64,000 nucleotides of DNA, taken from NCBI GenBank assembly GCA_902362435.1, contig CABIWW010000009.1:71013-135012 (forward strand), given 5' to 3'. The DNA comes from Eubacteriaceae bacterium (GTDB lineage Bacteria; Bacillota; Clostridia; Peptostreptococcales; Anaerovoracaceae). The number at the start of each line of letters is the position of its first letter. Positions within the stretch are counted from its first letter, which is position 1. The notes under the pieces are model-generated. The model was not told where the DNA came from, did no database searches, and saw nothing but the letters and a program-made list of their open reading frames with translations. Both the position numbers and the translations under genes were made by a program. Below are positions 8,583 to 15,635 of the stretch, one piece after another.

Positions 8583-8630
8583 AGCTCCTGCCGGAAGCAC
8601 AGATGCTGCTGCGGCAGGAGTTTTGTGTTT
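8583..8630 (+). terminator. Terminator of the hyp/oxidoreductase operon
   Basis: The perfect 9-bp stem CTCCTGCCG (8585-8593) / CGGCAGGAG (8612-8620) is followed by TTTTGTGTTT, 42 bases after the DUF5692 stop codon. Confidence 0.9.
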
Positions 8631-8779
8631 CAAGGGATCTCCATGATGGCAATGCTTCCGGACATGTACAATGCAGCCGGACATAAAAATATGAATGATA
8701 CATAGCCGCATGATATGCATGAAGAATGATTCAATATAACAGGCAGAAATTCCAGAGTTTTTTATATTTAAATAAAAAC

Positions 8780-8807
8780 GTTTATTTTTTGTTTGTTTTG
8801 ATATAAT
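8780..8807 (+). promoter_or_regulatory. Probable promoter of the choloylglycine-hydrolase gene
   Basis: A perfect -10 TATAAT lies at 8802-8807 in a very AT-rich run. The -35 is poor (GTTTAT at 8780-8785, 16-base spacing). The rest of the 350-base interval 8543-8894 holds only the upstream terminator and no gene or riboswitch that I recognise. Confidence 0.45.
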
Positions 8808-8894
8808 AAAGATACCAAAACAGGAATGGAGGTTCAGCAGATAAAAGAGAACCCTTATTTTACAGAGGATTTTAATGAAAAGAGAGATAACGAT

Positions 8895-9884
8895 ATGTGT
8901 ACAGCATCAACTTACAAAACAAAAGATTTTTATATAGGGAGAACTCTGGACTACGAGTTCTCTTACGGTGAGGAGGTGACCGTGACGCCTAGAAACTGCG
9001 AATTCGACTTCAGGCATGCAGGGAAGCTGGAGTCACACTACGCGATCATCGGGATGGCATTCGTTGCGGACGGATATCCTCTTTATTACGATGGAGTGAA
9101 TGAAAAGGGCCTGGGAATGGCAGGGCTCAATTTTGTCGGCAATGCGGCATATGAAGATGCTGTTCCTGTCGGCGAGACCGATGATGTCCAGGTGGCGCAG
9201 TTTGAGTTTGTTCCGTGGATACTTGGTCAGTGCGGATCGGTCGCGGAGGCAAGAGTAAGGATTGCCGGAATGAGACTTACAGGCACACCGTTCAGCGATC
9301 AGTTTCCCCCGGCGCAGCTGCACTGGATGATAGCCGATAAGAATGAATGCATCGTGGTGGAATCCACGGAGGATGGACTGAATGTGTATGATGACCCTGT
9401 CGGAGTGCTCACGAACAACCCGCCGTTTCCTGTGCAGCTTTTTGCACTGAACAACTATGCAGGCGTTTCTCGAAAGCAGCCGGAAAATACCTTTGCAGGA
9501 ACACTGAAGCTAGATGCATACAGCAGAGGAATGGGTGCGATGGGGATACCGGGAGATCTTTCGAGCCAGTCGAGATTCGTAAAGGCGGCATTCACTAAGC
9601 TGAGCTCGGTATCAGGAGACAGCGAAAAAGAGAGTGTGAGTCAGTTCTTTCATATCCTGGGGTCAGTCGACCAGCAGCGCGGATGCTGCGAAGTGGGCGA
9701 CGGCAAATATGAGATAACCATATATACGTCGTGCTGCAACGCTGATAAAGGAATCTATTACTATACGACATACGATAATCATCAGATAACAGCAGTGGAT
9801 ATGCATGCGGAGGATCTGGATTCAGATCAGCTTATCCGATACCCGATAATAACAGACGGGGAAGTCAGATGGCATAATAAATGA
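8895..9884 (+). CDS. Choloylglycine hydrolase (bile salt hydrolase / penicillin V acylase family)
   Basis: A 329-residue Ntn-hydrolase cleaving linear C-N amide bonds such as the glycine or taurine conjugates of bile acids. The start is set at 8895 because the mature enzyme needs Cys2 as its N-terminal nucleophile after Met removal (MCTAST); the open frame upstream lacks this. Other family residues are Arg16 and Asp19 (GRTLDYE), the Asn in GVNEKGLGMAGLNF, the Asn in LTNNPPF and the Arg in SSQSRF. There is no signal peptide, so the enzyme is cytoplasmic. Length and motifs fit bile salt hydrolases, but substrate (bile salt, penicillin V or N-acyl amino acid) cannot be fixed from sequence alone. 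The gene is monocistronic. It supports an intestinal habitat. Confidence 0.9.
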   Translation: MCTASTYKTKDFYIGRTLDYEFSYGEEVTVTPRNCEFDFRHAGKLESHYAIIGMAFVADGYPLYYDGVNEKGLGMAGLNFVGNAAYEDAVPVGETDDVQVAQFEFVPWILGQCGSVAEARVRIAGMRLTGTPFSDQFPPAQLHWMIADKNECIVVESTEDGLNVYDDPVGVLTNNPPFPVQLFALNNYAGVSRKQPENTFAGTLKLDAYSRGMGAMGIPGDLSSQSRFVKAAFTKLSSVSGDSEKESVSQFFHILGSVDQQRGCCEVGDGKYEITIYTSCCNADKGIYYYTTYDNHQITAVDMHAEDLDSDQLIRYPIITDGEVRWHNK

Positions 9885-9890
9885 AAGAGT

Positions 9891-9943
9891 AAAGCGGGAC
9901 GGTTCATATGATCATACATATGAGAACGTCCCGCTTCGTTTTT
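9891..9943. terminator. Bidirectional terminator
   Basis: AAGCGGGACG(G)TTC pairs with GA(A)CGTCCCGCTT across a loop that itself contains CATATG repeats. GTTTTT follows on the plus strand. It lies between the convergent choloylglycine-hydrolase gene and the small minus-strand MnmA-like gene. Confidence 0.88.
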
Positions 9944-9967
9944 CGCCATAGCACCGATATTCAATAT

Positions 9968-10138
9968 TCAGCATATAGTCCCGCCGCCCACGACGGTGTC
10001 GCCGTCATAGAGGACGAGCGCCTGGCCTTTGGTCACTGCCCGTTGCGGTTCATCGAACTCAGCCTTTATAGTGTTCTCATCTGTCTGTACGGAGGCGTTA
10101 TCGGCATATATGATGTTTTCAGCCTTTAGACCTTGCAT
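9968..10138 (-). CDS. Stand-alone C-terminal domain of MnmA (tRNA 2-thiouridylase), 56 residues
   Basis: This 56-residue frame matches the last part of Mnm[22 protein letters not shown] followed by VVGGGTI, the C-terminal beta-barrel closing motif of the thiouridylase. The PP-loop ATPase domain, both catalytic cysteines and the central tRNA-binding domain are absent, and no further MnmA sequence lies upstream. It may be the remnant of a deleted gene. However, AAAGGAG sits at a normal distance before its ATG, the frame is undamaged and it ends at a shared terminator, so translation looks possible. Its neighbour is an Rrf2 regulator, and rrf2-iscS-mnmA is a frequent Firmicute arrangement, which supports a deletion of iscS and most of mnmA. 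Confidence 0.75.
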   Translation of the reverse strand: MQGLKAENIIYADNASVQTDENTIKAEFDEPQRAVTKGQALVLYDGDTVVGGGTIC

Positions 10139-10312
10139 AATTTTCTCCTTTGTGGTTAAATATATACAAAACATATGTGTTTAATAAGGTAAGAATAACA
10201 AGGAGCTGCACATGTGTCAAGGAATCATATGAAAGTTCGAGCTGACAGGGTTTTATTACCGATGTATCACGGGCATCATATACTTATTGCAGGTCACTAT
10301 AAACTCATCAGC

Positions 10313-10341
10313 TTGATAAACTACTTTACATATAATATAAT
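10313..10341 (+). promoter_or_regulatory. Promoter of the rrf2 gene
   Basis: TTGATA (10313-10318) and TATAAT (10336-10341) are 17 bases apart, and AGGAGGTG follows directly. The 223-base gap between the divergent genes shows nothing else apart from a short ACATATGT palindrome near 10170. Confidence 0.7.
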
Positions 10342-10361
10342 AGGGAATAGGAGGTGCTGTT

Positions 10362-10799
10362 ATGAAAGTATCAACAAAAGGTCGCTATGCGCTCAGAGTC
10401 ATGCTTGACCTGGCGATAAACAATACAGGTGAATATATTCCGCTTAAAGAAGTTTCGAGGAGACAGGGCATAACGCTCAAATATCTGGAGCAGATAATAC
10501 CGCAGCTCAAAAAAGCCGGATTTCTCAGGAGCACGCGCGGAAACAGCGGCGGATACAGGCTGGCTAAGGAGCCTCGGGAGTACGTGGTAGGCGATATACT
10601 CCGCACGATGGAGGGAAGCCTGGCTCCGGTATCATGTCTTGAGGACGAGGAAAATCTGTGTGAGATGAGCGATGTGTGTACTACGCTCAGTTTCTGGCAG
10701 GGACTTGAGAAAGTGATAACCGACTATGTCGACAGTGTGACGCTTCAGGATCTGCTGGATCACCATAATTCCATGCTGGGCAGCGATTATTCGATATAG
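10362..10799 (+). CDS. Rrf2 family transcriptional regulator (IscR/CymR-like)
   Basis: A 145-residue Rrf2 protein. The N-terminal winged helix (MKVSTKGRYALRVMLDLA, then ITLKYLEQIIPQLKKAGFL) with the wing RGNSGGYRLAK is typical. Three cysteines, Cys92, Cys100 and Cys106 (spacing C-x7-C-x5-C), lie where IscR binds its Fe-S cluster, though IscR spacing is C-x5-C-x5-C. It may therefore sense Fe-S status, or cysteine as CymR does. Plausible targets in the window are the metY-cysK operon, whose promoter has a diffuse palindrome, and its own gene. It is monocistronic with its own promoter and terminator. Confidence 0.88.
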   Translation: MKVSTKGRYALRVMLDLAINNTGEYIPLKEVSRRQGITLKYLEQIIPQLKKAGFLRSTRGNSGGYRLAKEPREYVVGDILRTMEGSLAPVSCLEDEENLCEMSDVCTTLSFWQGLEKVITDYVDSVTLQDLLDHHNSMLGSDYSI

Positions 10800-10806
10800 A
10801 CCGGAA

Positions 10807-10837
10807 AGGACATTGCGCGGGCAGTGTTCTTTTTTTA
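10807..10837 (+). terminator. Terminator after rrf2
   Basis: AGGACATTGC and GCAGTGTTCT pair with G-U wobbles across loop GCGG, followed by seven T (10830-10836), eight bases after the stop codon. Confidence 0.88.
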
Positions 10838-11001
10838 TGCTGTAAAGAAAAACAGTCACTGATCCCAGGGCTTTTTTTGAAAAAATCATGCCATCGTGCA
10901 AAGGGCGGGTTTTTGCGGTTGTAATTCAAATGCACGTCTGATAACATGATTTTAAGACTTGATATCAGATATGTCAGAAGGCGAGAAGAAGAGGAGTTCA
11001 T

Positions 11002-12669
11002 ATGAGAGAAATACTCGGATTGAAAAAGACAAACTGCAAGAGCTGTCACAAATGCATCAGAAACTGCGCTGTAAAGTCCATAAGATTCACAGCGGGACAG
11101 GCGCATATCGTGGAAGACGAATGCATACTGTGCGGGCGCTGTTTTGCCGTCTGTCCGCAGGATGCGAAAGTCATCGCAAGCGATATGGAAAAAGTCAGGA
11201 TCATGCTGCAGACGGGCACCGTTTACGCGAGCATCGCTCCGTCTTTTGCAGCCAGCTACCCCGGAGTCGGCATAGATGCGCTGGAAGACGCGCTGAAAAA
11301 GCTGGGATTTGCGGGAGCGGAAGAGACTGCGGTAGGCGCTACCATAGTGAAAAAAGAATACGAGAGGATACTGGATGAGGAAAAGCCTAACATCCTCGTG
11401 TCTTCGTGCTGTTCCAGCATAAATCTGATGCTGAGAAAATATTATCCGGAGGCACTGTTCACGCTGGCGCCGGTGATCACGCCGATGCAGGCGCACTGCA
11501 GAGATATAAAGCGCAGACATCCTGAAGCGAAGACCGTTTTCATAGGGCCGTGCATTTCCAAGAAATCAGAGGCGGCAGAAGAGGATGCGGTAGATGCGGT
11601 CCTGATGTTCGACGAGTTCAACAGATGGCTCAGGGAAGAAGGGATAGAGCTCGGCAGGCGAGAGGATATCAGAAAAGGCGGTCGGGCGAGGGTGTTCCCG
11701 ACTGCTGGGGGTATTATCGAGACGATGGATAAAAATCCGGAGTATACATATGTTGCCGTGGACGGAGTGAAAAAGTGCATGGACGTTCTCGACGAAATAA
11801 AGGAGGGAAGACTGCACAACTGCTTTATAGAAATGTCCGCGTGTGAGGGAAGCTGTGCAGACGGGCCGATTCTGGACAAGATGAAGAACACACCTGCGCA
11901 GAATTACCTGCAGGTCGTGCGTTATGCGGAAAAAGAGGATTTTGCAGTAGAAAAGTATGCGAAGGAAGAGATAGCAGCCGTTTACGAACCTTCCGAGCTT
12001 GAAGCGGAGCAGCCGTCAGAGGCGGAGATAAAAGCGATGCTTTTAAAGATGAACAAGCTGTCGAAGGAAGACGAGCTGAACTGCGGCTCATGCGGATACT
12101 GCACGTGCAGAGAAAAAGCCATCGCGATAATCCAGGGGAAAGCTGAGATCTCGATGTGCCTGCCGTACATGCTGAGCCAGATGGAAAATCTGTCTGATTC
12201 TGTAGTGGCGAATTTCCCGGATGCGATACTGGTGCTCAATGACGAGCTGGAGATCCAGAAGATCAATCCGAAGGCGAAGAAGATCCTGCGCATCCGTGAT
12301 GAAAGTGATGTCATGGGTGAGCATATCGGCAGGCTGCTCGATCCGGAGCCGTTTGAAATGGTGATGCTCAAAAAGAAGGATCTCATGTATGAGCAGCTGT
12401 ATCTAGCCGAGTACGAATGCTACGTGGAACAGACGATAATATACAACCGCGAGGGCCACCAGTTCATCTGCATTTTGTGCGATATAACTGCAGACATGGC
12501 GCTTAGAGAGAAGAAGCTTGCGAATCAGAACCAGGCGTTCGAGATCGCAAACGATATGGCGAAAAAGCAGCTCAAGATCGTTCAGAGCATCGCGTCGCTG
12601 CTGGGAGAGACGACTGCTGATACGCTTATCGCACTGGAGCACCTGAAGGAGACGATTGCTGATGATTGA
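11002..12669 (+). CDS. Sensory [FeFe]-hydrogenase-like protein with PAS domain
   Basis: A 555-residue protein. Two ferredoxin clusters (Cys 12, 15, 18, 22 and 41, 44, 47, 51) precede an H-cluster domain (about 65-330). Its three signatures are altered but keep the ligands: SSCCSSI (Cys136, Cys137), GPCISKK (Cys184) and SACEGSCADG (Cys282, Cys286). A further Fe-S motif, NCGSCGYC plus Cys387, leads into a PAS domain (about 395-505) and a coiled tail. This is the architecture of phosphatase-linked group C [FeFe] hydrogenases, thought to sense H2 or redox state rather than turn over H2 in bulk. It overlaps the SpoIIE-type phosphatase by 8 bases, its probable output partner. No HydEFG maturases are nearby. 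Confidence 0.88.
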   Translation: MREILGLKKTNCKSCHKCIRNCAVKSIRFTAGQAHIVEDECILCGRCFAVCPQDAKVIASDMEKVRIMLQTGTVYASIAPSFAASYPGVGIDALEDALKKLGFAGAEETAVGATIVKKEYERILDEEKPNILVSSCCSSINLMLRKYYPEALFTLAPVITPMQAHCRDIKRRHPEAKTVFIGPCISKKSEAAEEDAVDAVLMFDEFNRWLREEGIELGRREDIRKGGRARVFPTAGGIIETMDKNPEYTYVAVDGVKKCMDVLDEIKEGRLHNCFIEMSACEGSCADGPILDKMKNTPAQNYLQVVRYAEKEDFAVEKYAKEEIAAVYEPSELEAEQPSEAEIKAMLLKMNKLSKEDELNCGSCGYCTCREKAIAIIQGKAEISMCLPYMLSQMENLSDSVVANFPDAILVLNDELEIQKINPKAKKILRIRDESDVMGEHIGRLLDPEPFEMVMLKKKDLMYEQLYLAEYECYVEQTIIYNREGHQFICILCDITADMALREKKLANQNQAFEIANDMAKKQLKIVQSIASLLGETTADTLIALEHLKETIADD

Positions 12670-13849
12670 GACGATTTATGCAGATATAGGATACGCGAGC
12701 CTGACAAAAGACGGTCAGATGATATGCGGTGACCATGTTGAAAAGGTGCAGTGCGAGGACGGGTCGATCGTGGCGGTGCTTGCCGACGGGCTCGGCAGCG
12801 GAGTGAAAGCCTGTATACTGTCGACGCTGACAGCGACGATAATCTCGAGGATGATCGCGGAAAATCTGCCGATCGCGAACTGCGTGAATGCTGTTGCCGA
12901 GGCGCTGCCTGTGTGCTCCGTCAGGCACCTGGCATACTCGACATTTACGGTGCTGCACATATCGACGTCAGGCATGCTCAGTATATTCCAGTACGACAAT
13001 CCGTCGACGATACTGCTCAGAGACGGCGCCGAGGTTGAGATACCGTTTTCTTCGACCGTGATAGACGACAAGACGATAGAATCGGCGAAGATACAGCTTC
13101 AGAAGGATGACGTCGTGATCGCGATCAGCGACGGCGTGGAAAACGCAGGTGTTGCTTTCGGCGGAGCCAGCTATGAGAACAAGTGGGGCCGCGCTGCGAT
13201 CGTCGACTATATGGAGCCTTTTAGCGTGGTAGGGTTTTCTGCGAAGACGATCAACACGATCCTGCTCGACGAGTGTTTCAAACGTTACGTGGCAGAGCCT
13301 GGCGACGATACGACAGCGCTGACGCTTTGCATAAAAGAACGGGAGCAGGTGAACGTCCTGGTAGGGCCGCCTGCAAATGTCGCAGACACGCACAAGATGA
13401 TGTCGCTGTTCTTTTCTAAAAAGGGCAGACATGTGGTCTGCGGGGGAACTACGGCAAAGATCGCGGCAGACTATCTGGGAAAGAAGATCGTCGATGATCC
13501 TTACATACAGAACGATCCGGATATTCCGGCAATGGGAAAGATCGAAGGCGTGGATCTGACTACTGAAGGCGTGCTGACGCTGAGCAGGGTGCTGGAATAC
13601 GCAGAAGATTACCTGCAGGACAACAGGACGTATGTGCAGTGGTGCTACAGCAGAGACAGTGCGTCGCTGATGGCGCGCATGCTGTTTGAAGAGGCGACAG
13701 ATATCAATATTTTCGTGGGGAGTGCGGTCAACCCGGCTCACCAGGGAGCTGAAAAATCGATATCGTTCGCGACAAAAATGAAAATAATCAATGATCTGAA
13801 AGACCGGCTTGAAGATATGGGCAAGCAGGTCAGGAGTACTTATTTCTGA
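12662..13849 (+). CDS. SpoIIE family PP2C-type serine phosphatase
   Basis: A 395-residue protein whose first half (about 1-230) is a PP2C/SpoIIE phosphatase. Metal-binding aspartates lie in LADGLGSG, AISDGVENAG and GDDTTAL. The second half is a family-specific C-terminal extension with the segment FFSKKGRHVVCGGTTAKIAA. It would dephosphorylate a serine/threonine-phosphorylated partner, by analogy an anti-sigma-factor antagonist, in response to the hydrogenase-like sensor. ATG 12662 is 10 bases after AAGGAG; a TTG at 12656 is too close to that site. It overlaps the sensor gene by 8 bases, so the two are translationally coupled. Confidence 0.87.
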   Translation: MIETIYADIGYASLTKDGQMICGDHVEKVQCEDGSIVAVLADGLGSGVKACILSTLTATIISRMIAENLPIANCVNAVAEALPVCSVRHLAYSTFTVLHISTSGMLSIFQYDNPSTILLRDGAEVEIPFSSTVIDDKTIESAKIQLQKDDVVIAISDGVENAGVAFGGASYENKWGRAAIVDYMEPFSVVGFSAKTINTILLDECFKRYVAEPGDDTTALTLCIKEREQVNVLVGPPANVADTHKMMSLFFSKKGRHVVCGGTTAKIAADYLGKKIVDDPYIQNDPDIPAMGKIEGVDLTTEGVLTLSRVLEYAEDYLQDNRTYVQWCYSRDSASLMARMLFEEATDINIFVGSAVNPAHQGAEKSISFATKMKIINDLKDRLEDMGKQVRSTYF

Positions 13850-13857
13850 GTTTTGCA

Positions 13858-13905
13858 GGCAGGCTGTGCGGCATGGTTTATGCGCATGAGCCTGCCGTTT
13901 CTGTA
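13858..13905 (+). terminator. Terminator after the sensor-phosphatase pair
   Basis: GGCAGGCT (13858-13865) pairs with AGCCTGCC (13889-13896), with GCATG/ATGC inner pairs and a weak T-rich tail. Confidence 0.75.
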
Positions 13906-13919
13906 TTTTAGATGTCGGC

Positions 13920-13995
13920 GTGTAAAGCAGCCGCGTACTGCCTTTTACAAGGGTACGGGCAAGGTGCCGGAGGTGCGCCCCCACCCGGGGATAAA
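13920..13995. other. GC-rich structured segment upstream of the metY promoter
   Basis: GTAAA-GCAG (13922-13930) pairs with CTGC-TTTAC, and a very G- and C-rich stretch follows (13950-13990) with GGTGC / CGCCCCCACCCGGGG. It lies between a terminator and a promoter, so it is probably not in the metY leader. I recognise no riboswitch. It could be a palindromic repeat element. Confidence 0.3.
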
Positions 13996-14035
13996 AGCGG
14001 ATACCAAATAACTTTAAAAAATTTTAAAATACCTA

Positions 14036-14064
14036 TTGACAGATCGGAAAAGAAGTGATATCTT
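14036..14064 (+). promoter_or_regulatory. Promoter of the metY-cysK operon
   Basis: A consensus -35 TTGACA (14036-14041) stands 17 bases from TATCTT (14059-14064). Just after the -10, ATCC-ATACTAAACAG-ATAGGAATA (14068-14090) is a diffuse inverted repeat resembling Rrf2/CymR-type sites, and another CCTAT lies at 14032-14036. Control by the nearby Rrf2 protein is possible but unproven. Confidence 0.65.
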
Positions 14065-14150
14065 AAATCCATACTAAACAGATAGGAATACACGAAAAAC
14101 TGAAAAACGTTAAAATTCAGATGTTTCGCAGAAGGGAGGCGACATATTCA

Positions 14151-14207
14151 ATGAGTATCAGTTTCATAGTGCATGTAAGGAGAGATGACCGAATGTGTCG
14201 CTGTTGA
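14151..14207 (+). CDS. Cysteine-ending leader peptide upstream of metY
   Basis: An 18-codon ORF, MSISFIVHVRRDDRMCRC, with a strong GGGAGG site 9 to 14 bases before its ATG, lies between the promoter and metY. It ends Met-Cys-Arg-Cys directly before the stop. Leader peptides ending in Cys codons control sulfur genes in other bacteria: when charged Cys-tRNA is scarce, ribosomes stall on the Cys codons and expose the downstream gene. Position, binding site and codon content fit this, but no classical terminator follows, so the mechanism could be translational or Rho-dependent. It is 101 bases from the metY start. Confidence 0.6.
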   Translation: MSISFIVHVRRDDRMCRC

Positions 14208-14241
14208 ACACGAGTAAGTCTTTAAATCAAAACACAGAACA

Positions 14242-14258
14242 TCCGGGAAAGACCCGGA
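14242..14258 (+). promoter_or_regulatory. Hairpin between leader ORF and metY
   Basis: The perfect 6-bp stem TCCGGG-AAAGA-CCCGGA lies 34 bases after the leader stop codon and about 50 bases before metY. No T tract follows, so it is not an intrinsic terminator. It may be the structural part of leader-dependent control. Confidence 0.45.
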
Positions 14259-14308
14259 ACAGAAAACGAAATCTAACATCATTAAATAGAAAGAAAGAGG
14301 AAAATAAA

Positions 14309-15598
14309 ATGGCAGATAGAAATTTAAAGTTTGAGACAAGACAGTTACACGTTGGACAGGAGCAGGCAGATCCTACAACAGATGCGAGAGCAGTTCCGAT
14401 CTATGCGACAACATCTTACGTTTTCCATGATTCACAGCATGCGGCAGACCGCTTCGGTCTCAGAGACGCAGGCAACATATACGGCAGACTGACAAATCCT
14501 ACGCAGGACATTTTCGAACAGAGGATCGCATCGCTCGAAGGCGGCGTTGCAGCACTGGCAACGGCATCCGGGGCAGCAGCGATCACTTACACGATACAGG
14601 CACTGGCAAGACAGGGAGAGCACATCGTAGCAGCGAAGACGATATACGGCGGTACTTACAACCTGCTGGCGCATACACTCGAACTTCAGGGGATCACGAC
14701 TACATTCGTTGATCCGGCAGAAGACGGTGCGTTCGAAGCGGCAATACAGCCTAACACAAAAGCGATATTCATCGAGAGCTTAGGCAATCCGAACTCGAAC
14801 ATCATCGACATCGAAGCGCTGGCTGAGACTGCACACAAGCACAACATTCCGTTAGTTGTGGATTCGACATTCGCTACACCTTACCTGCTCAGACCGCTCG
14901 AACACGGCGCAGACATCGTAGTCCACTCGGCAACAAAGTTCATCGGAGGACATGGTACTGCGATCGGCGGTGTGATCATAGACGGAGGAAGCTTCGACTG
15001 GAAAGCATCAGGTGCATATCCTTGGATCTCAGAACCGAATCCTAGCTACCACGGAATCTCGTTCGCAGAAGCGGCAGGTCCTGCAGCATTCGTGACATAC
15101 ATCAGAGCTATCCTGCTCAGAGACACAGGAGCAACACTTTCACCGTTCCACGCATTCATCTTCCTGCAGGGACTTGAAACACTTTCACTCAGAGTTGAGA
15201 GACACGTTGAGAACGCACTGAAGATAGTACAGTTCCTCGACAAGCATCCGCAGGTAGAGGCAGTACACCATCCATCGCTCGAAAACGATCCTAGCCACGC
15301 TTTATATGAGAAGTACTTCCCTAACGGAGGCGGTTCGATATTCACATTCGAGATAAAGGGCGATGCGAAGACAGCTCAGAAATTCATAGATAATCTCGCT
15401 ATATTCTCACTGCTTGCAAATGTTGCAGACGTGAAGTCGCTGGCTATCCACCCTGCAAGCACTACGCACTCGCAGCTGACAGGCGAGGAGCTCGAAGAGC
15501 AGGGAATCAAAGAGAACACTATCAGACTTTCGATAGGTATCGAACACATAGACGATCTTATCGCAGCACTTGAAGATGCATTTGAAGCTGTAAAGTAA
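14309..15598 (+). CDS. metY: O-acetylhomoserine sulfhydrylase
   Basis: A 429-residue PLP enzyme of the Cys/Met metabolism family. It condenses O-acetyl-L-homoserine with sulfide (or methanethiol) to give homocysteine (or methionine). The PLP lysine is Lys210 in VVHSATKFIGGHG; the phosphate-binding region is ATASGAAA, and YGRLTNPT and LGNPNSNI are family motifs. The long insert around GSFDWKASGAYPWISEP is characteristic of MetY over MetB/MetC. The start is at 14309, where AGAGG precedes by 8 bases; the open frame continues upstream to 14195 but that part is untranslated leader. It forms an operon with cysK, 37 bases downstream. Confidence 0.95.
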   Translation: MADRNLKFETRQLHVGQEQADPTTDARAVPIYATTSYVFHDSQHAADRFGLRDAGNIYGRLTNPTQDIFEQRIASLEGGVAALATASGAAAITYTIQALARQGEHIVAAKTIYGGTYNLLAHTLELQGITTTFVDPAEDGAFEAAIQPNTKAIFIESLGNPNSNIIDIEALAETAHKHNIPLVVDSTFATPYLLRPLEHGADIVVHSATKFIGGHGTAIGGVIIDGGSFDWKASGAYPWISEPNPSYHGISFAEAAGPAAFVTYIRAILLRDTGATLSPFHAFIFLQGLETLSLRVERHVENALKIVQFLDKHPQVEAVHHPSLENDPSHALYEKYFPNGGGSIFTFEIKGDAKTAQKFIDNLAIFSLLANVADVKSLAIHPASTTHSQLTGEELEEQGIKENTIRLSIGIEHIDDLIAALEDAFEAVK

Positions 15599-15635
15599 GC
15601 GGGAACGCGAATAATGGAAAGAAGGTTGAACCAAA

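Noticed and set aside
12968..13984. 338-codon minus-strand frame over the SpoIIE-type phosphatase
   Set aside because: It is an antisense shadow with no domain pattern; the plus-strand phosphatase motifs are unambiguous.
14195..14308. N-terminal extension of metY from a GTG at 14195
   Set aside because: The extra 38 residues are not MetY-like. AGAGG precedes ATG 14309, and the region overlaps the leader ORF and hairpin.
13995..14308. SAM (S-box) or T-box riboswitch before metY
   Set aside because: Neither the S-box core nor the T-box GGGTGGNACC motif can be found in the leader.
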